From assembly GCF_014287435.1 (NCBI RefSeq), contig NZ_JACOPG010000005.1:1-64000 (forward strand): a stretch of DNA of 64,000 nucleotides, written 5' to 3'. Made by a program: the position numbers and the translations under genes. Positions 1 to 8,189 of this stretch are shown piece by piece (positions within the stretch are counted from its first letter, which is position 1; each line of letters starts with the position of its first letter). Source of the stretch: Roseburia lenta (GTDB lineage: Bacteria > Bacillota > Clostridia > Lachnospirales > Lachnospiraceae). The notes beneath the pieces were generated by a model. The model was not told where the DNA came from and ran no database searches. It saw nothing but the letters and a program-made list of their open reading frames with translations.

Positions 1-1158
1 GCAATGGATGATTATGAGAAAAAGAAATTTGTTGCCAAAGCGGAAAATCTCACAGTCGGACAACTTCTGGATGTGTGGGCAGAGGAGGAATTAAAAACAG
101 GTACGCTCAGCAATGGTACTGTGGAGAATTACCTCGGAACAATCCGAAATATTAAGAAACATCCGCTGGCAGAACGGAAATTAAAAAATGTAACCTCTGA
201 GCATTTGCAATCTTTCTTTGATTTGCTTTCCTTCGGGGGAGTTCATCCCGATGGAAAAGAGAGAAAGGGTTACAGCAAAGATTACATCCATTCTTTTTCC
301 GCAGTCATGCAGCAGTCTTTCCGCTTTGCAGTATTTCCAAAACAGTATATTACGTTCAATCCCATGCAGTATATTAAACTGCGGTATCAGACGGACGAAG
401 TTGATTTGTTTTCGGATGAGGACATGGACGGAAATATCCAACCAATTTCACGAGAAGATTATGAAAGACTGCTTGCGTATCTTCAAAAAAAGAACCCAGC
501 CGCAATACTTCCAATCCAGATAGCCTATTATGCCGGGCTTCGTATTGGAGAAGCCTGTGGTTTGGCATGGCAGGACGTAAATCTGGAAGAACAATGCCTT
601 ACCATAAGACGCAGCATCCGATATGATGGCTCAAAGCGCAAATATATCATCGGACCAACCAAGCGGAAAAAAGTGAGGATTGTTGATTTTGGAGATACGC
701 TGGTAGAGATTTTCCGCAATGCCCGGAAAGAGCAGTTAAAAAATCGAATGCAGTACGGAGAACTTTATCACACGAACTACTACAAAGAGGTCAAAGAGAA
801 AAACAGAGTGTACTACGAATATTATTGCTTAGACAGAACAGAGGAAGTCCCGGCAGATTATAAAGAAATTTCTTTCGTCTGTTTAAGACCGGATGGTTGT
901 CTGGAACTTCCAACTACTTTGGGGACTGTTTGCAGAAAGGTGGCAAAAACATTAGAGGGATTTGAAGGCTTTCATTTCCACCAGTTACGTCACACCTATA
1001 CAAGCAACCTTTTAGCAAATGGAGCTGCCCCAAAAGATGTGCAGGAACTGTTAGGACACTCAGATGTAAGTACCACAATGAATGTCTATGCTCACTCCAC
1101 AAGAGATGCTAAACGAAAATCAGTTAGGCTTCTTGATAAAGTGGTAGGCAATGATTAA
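1..1158 (+). CDS. Tyrosine site-specific integrase, 5' end outside window
   Basis: Tyrosine recombinase that would integrate and excise a mobile element by cutting and rejoining its att sites. Counting from the ATG at base 4, the catalytic set is visible: R180 in the GLRIGEACGL motif, H326 and R329 in HFHQLRH, H352 in LLGHSDV and the nucleophile Y362 in NVYAH. An N-terminal SAM-like core-binding domain occupies roughly residues 13-125. The frame is open to the first base of the window (GCA before the ATG) and the usual arm-binding N-terminus is missing, so the true start probably lies upstream. The gene is followed by a long inverted repeat and then ordinary chromosomal genes, so it probably sits at the end of an integrated conjugative element or phage-like island whose body lies to the left. 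Confidence 0.85.
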   Translation, partial: AMDDYEKKKFVAKAENLTVGQLLDVWAEEELKTGTLSNGTVENYLGTIRNIKKHPLAERKLKNVTSEHLQSFFDLLSFGGVHPDGKERKGYSKDYIHSFSAVMQQSFRFAVFPKQYITFNPMQYIKLRYQTDEVDLFSDEDMDGNIQPISREDYERLLAYLQKKNPAAILPIQIAYYAGLRIGEACGLAWQDVNLEEQCLTIRRSIRYDGSKRKYIIGPTKRKKVRIVDFGDTLVEIFRNARKEQLKNRMQYGELYHTNYYKEVKEKNRVYYEYYCLDRTEEVPADYKEISFVCLRPDGCLELPTTLGTVCRKVAKTLEGFEGFHFHQLRHTYTSNLLANGAAPKDVQELLGHSDVSTTMNVYAHSTRDAKRKSVRLLDKVVGND

Positions 1159-1163
1159 AAAAA

Positions 1164-1211
1164 TTCCCTTATTTCCCTTGTGATTATCTCATAAGGGTAA
1201 AAATAAGGGAA
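1164..1211. terminator. Inverted repeat after integrase
   Basis: The arms TTCCCTTATTT and AAATAAGGGAA enclose a second small stem (CCCTT/AAGGG), giving a long A+T-rich hairpin 6 bases after the integrase stop. It could end integrase transcription or be part of the element's attachment site. Which of the two cannot be told from one copy. Confidence 0.5.
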
Positions 1212-1338
1212 ACTACATATCATTTCACTAATGGACAGGCGGGAAAGCCTATAAAATGGGGAAAGTTAGAGAGATAATTATATAAATTCCAGTTTGTAGA
1301 ATTAAGAAAATCGGTATTTTTGAGGAGATAGATATAAA

Positions 1339-1698
1339 ATGACCTTCCAATTAGTTTGTATAGAACCAAAAGAATTAACGCAATACAAGTCTGATATGCA
1401 GGAGGCATTTCAGAAAGGTTTTGAAGATGTTTTCGGGAAAACAGATGCTGTTATTCTGCCTGAAAAGGACATTGACCAGTCGGTGAATGCGGAGGGTTCT
1501 GCTGTCTATAAAGCTGTTGTCGATGGAGAAATGGTGGGCGGTGCAGTTGTTATTATCAATGAGAGTACACAGCATAACCATTTTGACCTGCTTTTTGTAA
1601 AGAACGGAGTTCAGAGCAATGGTATTGGTAAGAAGATATGGTTTGAATTGGAACGGATATATCCGAAGAGGACATTAGGGACGTTCCTTTTGCCATAA
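1339..1698 (+). pseudogene. GNAT acetyltransferase, C-terminally truncated
   Basis: The first ~108 residues read as a GNAT N-acetyltransferase: an N-terminal strand-helix, the central VDGEMVGGAVV strand pair, and the acetyl-CoA-binding turn NGVQSNGIGKKIWFELE. Family members normally continue past IYP with further strands. Here the frame runs straight into a palindromic hairpin (1678-1708) and stops after RTLGTFLLP, at 119 residues. The last strands of the fold are therefore missing and the product is probably non-functional. The start has a GAGGAGAT ribosome site 9 bases upstream. I read it as a gene broken by insertion or deletion at the hairpin. The substrate is unknown. Confidence 0.65.
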
Positions 1699-1708
1699 GG
1701 AGTGTCCC
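1678..1708. repeat. REP-like palindromic hairpin, copy 1
   Basis: The arms GGGACGTTCCTT and AAGGAGTGTCCC (two G-U pairs as RNA) enclose the loop TTGCCAT. The same hairpin, nearly identical in arms and loop, is at 23981-24019. It lies across the broken 3' end of the GNAT gene. Confidence 0.6.
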
Positions 1709-1795
1709 ATTTGGACGTGCCTCGGTCTTTACTTGCAAAATCTGCCTCTTACCATCATAATAGTAGATAGTTAGTGTTATAGGAGAGCAGATAGG

Positions 1796-2581
1796 ATGAA
1801 AAGGAACAAAAGAGATCAGGACAAGCATGAGCGACTACTTCGCCTGATCAGTGCGGTGATCGTACTGGCGGCAGCCCTTTGTCTGGGGATATATATTTAT
1901 CAGCAGCATCAAAATGATTTTGCAGAGGCGGAATATGCCAAGATGCGGCAAAAGCAGGAAAAGACGGAAGAACCGGTAGCGGAGGCATCGCCTATCCATG
2001 ATTTTGCATCTTTGCAGGAGCAAAATGCGGACGTGTACGGCTGGATCAACGTGGCGAATACCATTGTGGATTATCCGGTCTTGCAGACAGAAGAAGATAA
2101 TTATTATCTGAGTCATGACATGAACCACGTCGAGACTACGGCGGGAGCCATTTACAGCAATGCCTGCAACAGCAAGGACATGTCGGATGCCATTACGATT
2201 CTATATGGGCATGATATGCGCGCGGATACGATGTTTGGATCCTTGCATTTGTTTGATGATGCTGATTTTTTTGAGAAGAATGAGACTATGACATTTGAGA
2301 CCCCGGAGGCGCTTTATACCTATCAGATTTTTGGCGTCTACAATTACAATGATAATTATATTCCGGCAATGTTTGATTTGAAATCAACAGATGGTGTACA
2401 GCAGTTTCTCGATTCACTGAAATCATGTGCAGAAGAAGGGCGAAGTATTACCCATGTCAGAAAAGGTGTGGAAGTAACGGCAGATGACAAACTTCTGGTT
2501 CTTTCTACCTGCATTGGCAGTCAGAGTGACCGGCGTTTTCTTGTCGTAGGGAAGTTGATACATACGACATCCTATCGTTAG
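1796..2581 (+). CDS. srtB: Class B sortase
   Basis: Membrane-anchored cysteine transpeptidase that joins surface proteins to the cell wall or to each other. An N-terminal transmembrane anchor (about residues 15-35, rich in I/V/L/A) follows a basic cytoplasmic tail, so the enzyme faces outward. The sortase B domain holds H139 in the YGHDM motif, the active-site C239 in LSTCIG and the following basic RRFLV segment with the conserved arginine. The 261-residue length is typical. No gene with an obvious LPxTG- or NPQTN-type sorting signal is next to it, so its substrate is encoded elsewhere. It stands alone between the broken GNAT gene and tRNA-Leu. A GGAGAG ribosome site lies upstream. Confidence 0.88.
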   Translation: MKRNKRDQDKHERLLRLISAVIVLAAALCLGIYIYQQHQNDFAEAEYAKMRQKQEKTEEPVAEASPIHDFASLQEQNADVYGWINVANTIVDYPVLQTEEDNYYLSHDMNHVETTAGAIYSNACNSKDMSDAITILYGHDMRADTMFGSLHLFDDADFFEKNETMTFETPEALYTYQIFGVYNYNDNYIPAMFDLKSTDGVQQFLDSLKSCAEEGRSITHVRKGVEVTADDKLLVLSTCIGSQSDRRFLVVGKLIHTTSYR

Positions 2582-2652
2582 GAAAGCTAGACTTGAAAAT
2601 CGATTGGTAATGTGGTAATCTTTCTAAGTAACTGTGAAACGCAGATATACGT

Positions 2653-2732
2653 GCGGGCATGGCGAAATTGGCAGACGCGCTAGATTTAGGTTCTAGTGGG
2701 AGACCGTGCAGGTTCAAGTCCTGTTGCCCGTA
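2653..2732 (+). tRNA. tRNA-Leu (anticodon UAG)
   Basis: The acceptor arms GCGGGCA and TGCCCGT pair, with discriminator A. The anticodon stem CTAGA/TCTAG holds the loop TTTAGGT, so the anticodon is UAG, reading CUN leucine codons. The T-arm GGTTCAAGTCC is canonical. CCA is not encoded. A short class II variable arm is present. Confidence 0.93.
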
Positions 2733-2769
2733 TTATCATAACGGAACGTGTCACAATTGAAAAAAGTTT

Positions 2770-2816
2770 TTGCAAATATGCTTTGCCGGATGTTATAATC
2801 TAGCAAAGCATATTTG
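2770..2816 (+). promoter_or_regulatory. Promoter overlapped by a perfect inverted repeat
   Basis: An extended -10 (TGTTATAAT, 2791-2799) lies 18 bases after TTGCAA (2770-2775). The perfect 14-bp arms CAAATATGCTTTGC (2773-2786) and GCAAAGCATATTTG (2803-2816) flank and overlap these boxes. This fits an operator for a repressor. It could equally be a tRNA 3' terminator hairpin, although the T-run after it is weak. It is 260 bases before the GH2 gene. Confidence 0.5.
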
Positions 2817-3078
2817 TTTCTGGTGTGATCTTTATATGAGCGAGGTTCATATTTCTATAGATTCAATTTATCATTCGAAAATCTATGCTTTTATTCCAAG
2901 AAAACAAAAGCAGAATTTTTGATGAGCTGTATTATAAAAAAGGCACATTCTTTCTTACTAATTTATACATAAAAAAACGAATTTTTGTATTAAAGAAATC
3001 TGCAAAACCGGCTATGATCAAATATATAAAAATGTAATCATACAAGTAAGATTATAATGTATAGCATAGGAGGTTGGT
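2817..3078 (+). other. A+T-rich leader before GH2 gene
   Basis: This stretch holds no convincing gene. It is very A+T-rich, has a TATAAT at 3053-3058 that is too close to the GH2 start to be a comfortable promoter, and ends with the ribosome site AGGAGG at 3069-3074. It may be a long untranslated leader from the promoter at 2770-2799. Confidence 0.4.
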
Positions 3079-5580
3079 ATGAAAAAAACAAGTTTGAATC
3101 GTGGCTGGGTGTTTATGGCAGGGGAAAAGTCAAGTATCCCTATGATGCCGCAGCAGACAAAGGAAGTCAATCTGCCACATGATTTCATGGTGGAAACAGA
3201 TGTAACGCCGGATGCTCCGGGGAAGGCTGAGAGCGGATTTTATAAGGGAAGTGCGGGAACTTACTTAAAGACCATTACGCTGACAGAAGAAGAAATGACG
3301 GATACCATGCTTTTACATTTTGAAGGATGTTTTGGAAAGACAAGAGTTCTCATCAATGGCAATCCGGTCGGCAGTCATGCCTATGGTTATACGCCATTTA
3401 CCATGGATATCCGCAAGTTTTTGAAGGTAGGAGACAACGAGATTCAGGTAATCGTTCATACCGATGATGATCCAAACGGTCGTTGGTATTCCGGCGCCGG
3501 CTTGTATCGCGGTGTCAACCTTTTAAGCGCACCGGCATTTCATATAGCACATGACGGGATCTTTGTATATACCGATCATATTACAAATGGCCATGCTTTT
3601 TGTAAGGCAGAGATTACCGTAGTCAATGATCTGGCAAAGGCAAGCGGCGATGCAGAAGGATTCTTAAAACTCAGCGCTGCAAAAAAGGACACAGGCGAGG
3701 AAGTGGCTGTGCGCTATCAGAAGATCAGCCTTCCGGCAGGAACAAGTCAAGTAGTTCCACAGGCTTTTGTTATTGAAAATGCAGAACTTTGGGATACCGA
3801 GAATCCTTATCTTTACGAAGTGAAGGCACAGTTGAGTCTTACATCAACTGGTAATGTTCATATGTCTCTGGACAACCGCCAGGATTTGATGGCACAGACC
3901 GATTACGAGGATGAGATTACGACAAGCTTTGGTGTTCGTACCATCACAGCAGATGCTAAAAATGGACTCCTTTTAAATGGAAAATCCATCAAGTTGAAAG
4001 GTGGATGTATCCATCATGACAATGGAATCCTGGGTGCGGCAAGTTTTTACGATGCCGAGTACCGCAAGGTAAAACTGCATAAGGATAATGGATACAATGC
4101 TCTTCGTCTGGCGCACAATCCGCAATCAGAGCAGATCTTAGATATCTGTGATGAACTGGGAATGATTGTTTTTGATGAAGCCTTTGATGTTTGGAATCTG
4201 CCTAAGAATAGTTTCGATTTCAGTCATCAGTTTGCAGAGGATGGTATCAAAGACATCGAGGCTATGGTAAGACGCGACCGCAATCATCCGTCTATTTTCT
4301 TCTGGTCCATTGGTAATGAGTTGACCGAACAGGGCGGTATGGCTGCAGGATATGAGGTTTCTGCTATGCTGGCAAAAACAGTGCGAAATATGGACAGCAC
4401 AAGACTGGTCAGCGGAGCACTTTGTTCTTTCTTTAAAGGCTTGGATAATGAGGACAATGCAGCTTTTTGGCAGACTTTCCACAAAGAGATGCCGCAAGGT
4501 GGTTCTGTCATAAATATGGATAATTCTTACGGCAAGAAGATCTGGATGGAATATACTGCCCCATTTGTTAAAGATTGGGATGTGGTCGGTTACAATTACC
4601 TGAACTATCATTATGAGACTAGCCATGAACTTTTCCCGGATCGTGTGATTCTTTGTACAGAGAGCAAGCCGGGGCAATTTGAAGATTATTGGTCAGATGT
4701 AGAGCGCCTTCCGTATGTGATCGGAGATTTCCTCTGGACAAGCATGGATTACATTGGAGAAGCAGGTATTGGAAAGAGCATTTATTGTAGCGAAGAAGAA
4801 GTGCCACAGATGTCTCGAATGTTAAACTACGCAGCTTATCCTTGGCGTCTGGCACAGGCAGGAGACTTTGACCTTTGCGGAAATGTCAGAGCCCAGGGAA
4901 GATATCATCAGATCATCTGGGGTGCAAACGATACTTATATTTTTGCAAAAGATCCGAAAAACAATGGAAAGATCGCCCTGATCGGCCGTTATGGATGGGC
5001 AGAAGGCGGAAACCACTGGTCTTGGAATTGTGAAAATGGGACAGCAGTAAGCGTAGACGTATACAGCCGTGCTGAGGAAGTGGAACTTCTGTTAAACGGC
5101 AAGTCTCTTGGCAAAAAACCAGCGGGGGCAGAATGCCATTTCAAGGCAGAATTTGAAGTGACATATGAGGCAGGCACTCTGACAGCGATCAGTTATCAGG
5201 ATGGACAGGAAGTATCCCGTGATGAAGTAAAAACGGTGGGAGAGCCGGTTGGACTTAAGATCACTATGGAAAAGAATCAGATTGCTGCAGATGGAGAAAG
5301 TCTTGCTTATGGCATCGTCGAAATCGTAGATGCAGAAGGTAACTGGGTACCGACAGCTGAGGATACGCTAGCAAAGGTTTCAGTAGAAGGTGCTGCAAGT
5401 CTGGCGGGCTTTGGAACAGGCAGAGGCCAGACCGAGGAAAATTACACCAAGGGAGAATTTACATCCTTTGAGGGCAGATGGCAGGTCATCCTTCGTGCCG
5501 GTACAGAAGCCGGAGAGGCAGGTGTACATGTGGAGGCAGAAGGATTAGGTCATGCAGAGAGCCGCGTGATCGTAGGATAA
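3079..5580 (+). CDS. Glycoside hydrolase family 2 (beta-galactosidase type)
   Basis: Retaining exo-glycosidase of 833 residues. The order is: sugar-binding jelly roll (about 1-170, with GRWYSGAGLYRGV), Ig-like domain (170-290), TIM barrel (290-590) with acid/base E414 in IGNELTEQ and nucleophile E528 in CTESKP, then C-terminal beta domains with an Ig-like module (about 720-833). No signal peptide is visible, so it acts in the cytoplasm on imported glycosides. The NxKG motif that marks beta-glucuronidases after the nucleophile is not evident, so a galactosidase-like specificity is more likely, although the surrounding hexuronate genes leave a uronide substrate possible. It is convergent with the AraC gene, with 4 bases between the two stops. 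Confidence 0.85.
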   Translation: MKKTSLNRGWVFMAGEKSSIPMMPQQTKEVNLPHDFMVETDVTPDAPGKAESGFYKGSAGTYLKTITLTEEEMTDTMLLHFEGCFGKTRVLINGNPVGSHAYGYTPFTMDIRKFLKVGDNEIQVIVHTDDDPNGRWYSGAGLYRGVNLLSAPAFHIAHDGIFVYTDHITNGHAFCKAEITVVNDLAKASGDAEGFLKLSAAKKDTGEEVAVRYQKISLPAGTSQVVPQAFVIENAELWDTENPYLYEVKAQLSLTSTGNVHMSLDNRQDLMAQTDYEDEITTSFGVRTITADAKNGLLLNGKSIKLKGGCIHHDNGILGAASFYDAEYRKVKLHKDNGYNALRLAHNPQSEQILDICDELGMIVFDEAFDVWNLPKNSFDFSHQFAEDGIKDIEAMVRRDRNHPSIFFWSIGNELTEQGGMAAGYEVSAMLAKTVRNMDSTRLVSGALCSFFKGLDNEDNAAFWQTFHKEMPQGGSVINMDNSYGKKIWMEYTAPFVKDWDVVGYNYLNYHYETSHELFPDRVILCTESKPGQFEDYWSDVERLPYVIGDFLWTSMDYIGEAGIGKSIYCSEEEVPQMSRMLNYAAYPWRLAQAGDFDLCGNVRAQGRYHQIIWGANDTYIFAKDPKNNGKIALIGRYGWAEGGNHWSWNCENGTAVSVDVYSRAEEVELLLNGKSLGKKPAGAECHFKAEFEVTYEAGTLTAISYQDGQEVSRDEVKTVGEPVGLKITMEKNQIAADGESLAYGIVEIVDAEGNWVPTAEDTLAKVSVEGAASLAGFGTGRGQTEENYTKGEFTSFEGRWQVILRAGTEAGEAGVHVEAEGLGHAESRVIVG

Positions 5581-5584
5581 GTGT

Positions 5585-6832
5585 CTAATATTTTTGATGG
5601 CTGGTGCGGAACGCCGCCGGTGTTGTATGCATTTCTTCCTTAAAGGCACGGCAAAAGAAATTACGATTGCCAAAGTGGAGCATATCAGAAATCTCCTGAA
5701 TACTCATTTTGGAAGAAACAAGTAAATAGGCGGCTTTTTGCACCCGGGCTTTTTTGATGTAGGCGTTGATATTGACGCCTACTTCTTTTTTGAATTTCTT
5801 TGACAGATAGTAATCGCTATAACCGATTTTTTCAGCCAACAGAGGAATATTTAGGTCATCGTCTGTATGAAGTTCGATGTAGTCGATGCAGGCTTTGATA
5901 TTTTCAGAATATTGATTTAAGTGCAGATGGTTGTGAACCAGAAAGAGAAAATCATCAAAGGCCAACTGGGCAGACGCTGTGATATCACCATAGGATTTGG
6001 CATGAGATAGGTTGTTTAAATAAATATTGCCGCGGGAAAATGCCGTATCCGGAGATACGCCACCATCAATCGCAGCGCGGATACACAGACCGATAAATAT
6101 GATGGTGTATTGACGGGTACGTTCCAACTCCTGGATATTGTGTGGCTGCATATTGCTAAGGTGTGCAGACGCCGGACCAAGTGATGATTTGCGATAGATA
6201 TCGCCCGTTCGTATGATATCGAGCATGACATTTTCTCTAGCCCAATAGGAAGCATAATCTACCGATTTCGTCGATCTATCTGCAAAAGAATCATAGTTAA
6301 AGTCGGCATAGGTGATGTCGGATGGCTTCAAATGTTCGTTGTTTATGCTAAAGTGAAGCATAAGTGTGTATTTGATAAAATTTGTTGTTGTAACAACAGG
6401 AACCTGACGCAGATAATCGTATAATTTGACCTTCCAGTGTTCTCGTATATCGGGGCGCTTTTGCAATAGGGCAATCGTATCGTCGGAGAGCATGGCTGTA
6501 AAGACCGGACCAATGATATGAATGCGGCTTAGTTGATGAGCGATATCCTTTTGATAAACGACAGACCACATCATTCCGGTGAGTGACGTGATCATTAGAG
6601 GGGTATCATGATCCTGACCAAAAGCGATGATTTCATCGAAGTCTTTGGCATGGCGGAGCATGGTATCATAAATAGGAAGAGAAGAATTGGTCCAAAGACA
6701 ATTGCCTTCGGTATCATACTGCCAAAGATACAAGACCTCATTACATTGGAGAAACTCCAACAGCAGTGAGAGGCGGTTTTGAATATCCACATCGGTCAAA
6801 GTAGGTTTTGTCAATGAATTCAATTCTTCCAT
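5585..6832 (-). CDS. AraC family transcriptional regulator
   Basis: 415-residue regulator. The last ~100 residues form the two helix-turn-helix AraC domain (LLAEKIGYSDYYLSKKFKKEVGV, then ISDMLHFGNRNFFCRAFKEE). The long N-terminal part (about 1-300) is a sensor region of the kind seen in large Lachnospiraceae AraC proteins and has no membrane segment. An upstream in-frame ATG at 6871 overlaps the previous gene; I prefer the ATG at 6832 because AAGAAAGGAAG lies just before it. It is encoded directly after the dehydrogenase gene on the same strand, probably as one transcript. A likely target is the divergent promoter with the repeats at 8099-8130, controlling the glycosidase and symporter. Confidence 0.85.
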   Translation of the reverse strand: MEELNSLTKPTLTDVDIQNRLSLLLEFLQCNEVLYLWQYDTEGNCLWTNSSLPIYDTMLRHAKDFDEIIAFGQDHDTPLMITSLTGMMWSVVYQKDIAHQLSRIHIIGPVFTAMLSDDTIALLQKRPDIREHWKVKLYDYLRQVPVVTTTNFIKYTLMLHFSINNEHLKPSDITYADFNYDSFADRSTKSVDYASYWARENVMLDIIRTGDIYRKSSLGPASAHLSNMQPHNIQELERTRQYTIIFIGLCIRAAIDGGVSPDTAFSRGNIYLNNLSHAKSYGDITASAQLAFDDFLFLVHNHLHLNQYSENIKACIDYIELHTDDDLNIPLLAEKIGYSDYYLSKKFKKEVGVNINAYIKKARVQKAAYLLVSSKMSIQEISDMLHFGNRNFFCRAFKEEMHTTPAAFRTSHQKY

Positions 6833-6852
6833 GGATGATATCTTCCTTTCTT

Positions 6853-7968
6853 TTAGTCTAGATAATTCCATTCACTAGGATCTGTCCAACCACGTTTCCC
6901 TAAGAATTTTTCCAGAGGAATTTTGGCAATCTCTTCTTTGGATAGGTTGGATTGTGTTAGTCTTGCCCAGCCGCTATTGCCATTTCCGCTTTGGAAGGTA
7001 TCGGTTGGTTTTAAGAGATTTAACATTGGTTCTCCTGCTACAAAGCGACGTGCGTTTTCTCGGATGATCTCAATGCTTCGGCCAGCGCGGTTGGGAACCT
7101 GAGGCGTCATATGTGGTGTGATATAGACATTTGGCATTCTCCAAAGAGGGTGGTCGGATGGGAATGGTTCTTCTTCTATTACATCGAGCCCGGCACCGCC
7201 AATCGCTCCGTCTTCTAGAGCCTGTGTCAGGGCAGCAGTATCCACGATGCCACCACGTGCCATATTGATGAGGACGGCATTGGACTTCATTTTACGGAAT
7301 GCTTCTGTATCAAACATATGATAAGTTTCATCGGTTAGAGCCAGTGTCAGAACGATGAAGTCACATTCGGCTAAAATAGGATCTAAGGTGTCGCCATTCA
7401 GACCGCAGTATTTGTGAGAAATGTAATCATATCCTTTGACTGGATATTTGTCATAGGCATAGATTTCCATGCCAAGAGCCTGCAGGCGGTCGGCAAGCAT
7501 ACGACCGTTATTACCCATACCCAGTATAGCGACTTTTCTTCCGTACAGACCACGCCATTTGTCCGATCCGTCAACACCCCATTGACCTTTTTCCTGGGCA
7601 GTCAAAAGTTCTTTGGTGTGATAGCAGGATTGCAGCATAAAATAGATGCAGTGTTCTGCCAGAACAGGGGCACTTCTTCCGGCGGCACCCGTCACAAAAA
7701 TATTTTTTGCAAATACCTCTGGGCGAGCAGAGCCATTCAGTCCGGCATGGTCGCAGGCAATCCATTTTAGAGAGTTCTCGCCTAGCAGGCAATCCGGGAC
7801 ATCGCCCAGTACAAGAGCCACGTCTGCGTCTTTTGCTTCCTGCTCCAATTTTTCTTTGTCATAAAAGTCTACATATACAAATTCTGCGTTTGGAAATACA
7901 TTACGCAAGGTGTGGTAGTTATCTTTGTCGTACCACAATGTAGATACTACTTTTCTGATCTCATTCAT
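6853..7968 (-). CDS. D-isomer specific 2-hydroxyacid dehydrogenase
   Basis: NAD(P)-dependent oxidoreductase interconverting a D-2-hydroxyacid and its 2-keto acid. The NAD-binding Rossmann domain has GMGNNG, the substrate or cofactor arginine is in NMARGGIVDTAAL, the acidic partner in GLDVIEEEP, and the catalytic histidine in VYITPHMTPQ. At 371 residues it is slightly longer than usual owing to a C-terminal tail. The exact substrate is not visible; the setting suggests a sugar-acid breakdown product such as hydroxypyruvate, glyoxylate or a keto-sugar acid. It is transcribed divergently from the glycosidase at 8190 and has an AAGGAG ribosome site. Confidence 0.82.
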   Translation of the reverse strand: MNEIRKVVSTLWYDKDNYHTLRNVFPNAEFVYVDFYDKEKLEQEAKDADVALVLGDVPDCLLGENSLKWIACDHAGLNGSARPEVFAKNIFVTGAAGRSAPVLAEHCIYFMLQSCYHTKELLTAQEKGQWGVDGSDKWRGLYGRKVAILGMGNNGRMLADRLQALGMEIYAYDKYPVKGYDYISHKYCGLNGDTLDPILAECDFIVLTLALTDETYHMFDTEAFRKMKSNAVLINMARGGIVDTAALTQALEDGAIGGAGLDVIEEEPFPSDHPLWRMPNVYITPHMTPQVPNRAGRSIEIIRENARRFVAGEPMLNLLKPTDTFQSGNGNSGWARLTQSNLSKEEIAKIPLEKFLGKRGWTDPSEWNYLD

Positions 7969-8098
7969 TAGTTTAATCTCCTTTCAGTTACAAACGTTTT
8001 GGAATGGATGTGACTTTATTATACAAGCCACCGGAGATTTGTTTATACTTAAAATAGTTAAAATATATCCAGAAACGATACAAAATATAGAAAGGGAG

Positions 8099-8157
8099 AA
8101 AACAGATATAAAAAACAGAAAACAGATATATACAAGATCATAACACGTTTTTATAAT
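8099..8157 (+). promoter_or_regulatory. Direct-repeat operator and promoter, AraC-type
   Basis: Two exact copies of AAAACAGATATA (8099-8110 and 8119-8130), 20 bp apart start to start, lie upstream of a TATAAT at 8152-8157. There is no good -35 box, as expected for an activator-dependent promoter. The promoter faces the glycosidase-symporter genes. Binding by the nearby AraC protein (5585-6832) is my inference. Confidence 0.5.
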
Positions 8158-8189
8158 GAGGGCAACTTCAAAGGAGGAGGTGAAGGAAC

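Noticed and set aside
3079..5580. Calling the GH2 enzyme a beta-glucuronidase because of the hexuronate neighbours
   Set aside because: The NxKG motif typical of glucuronidases is not evident after the nucleophile. The context alone is not enough.
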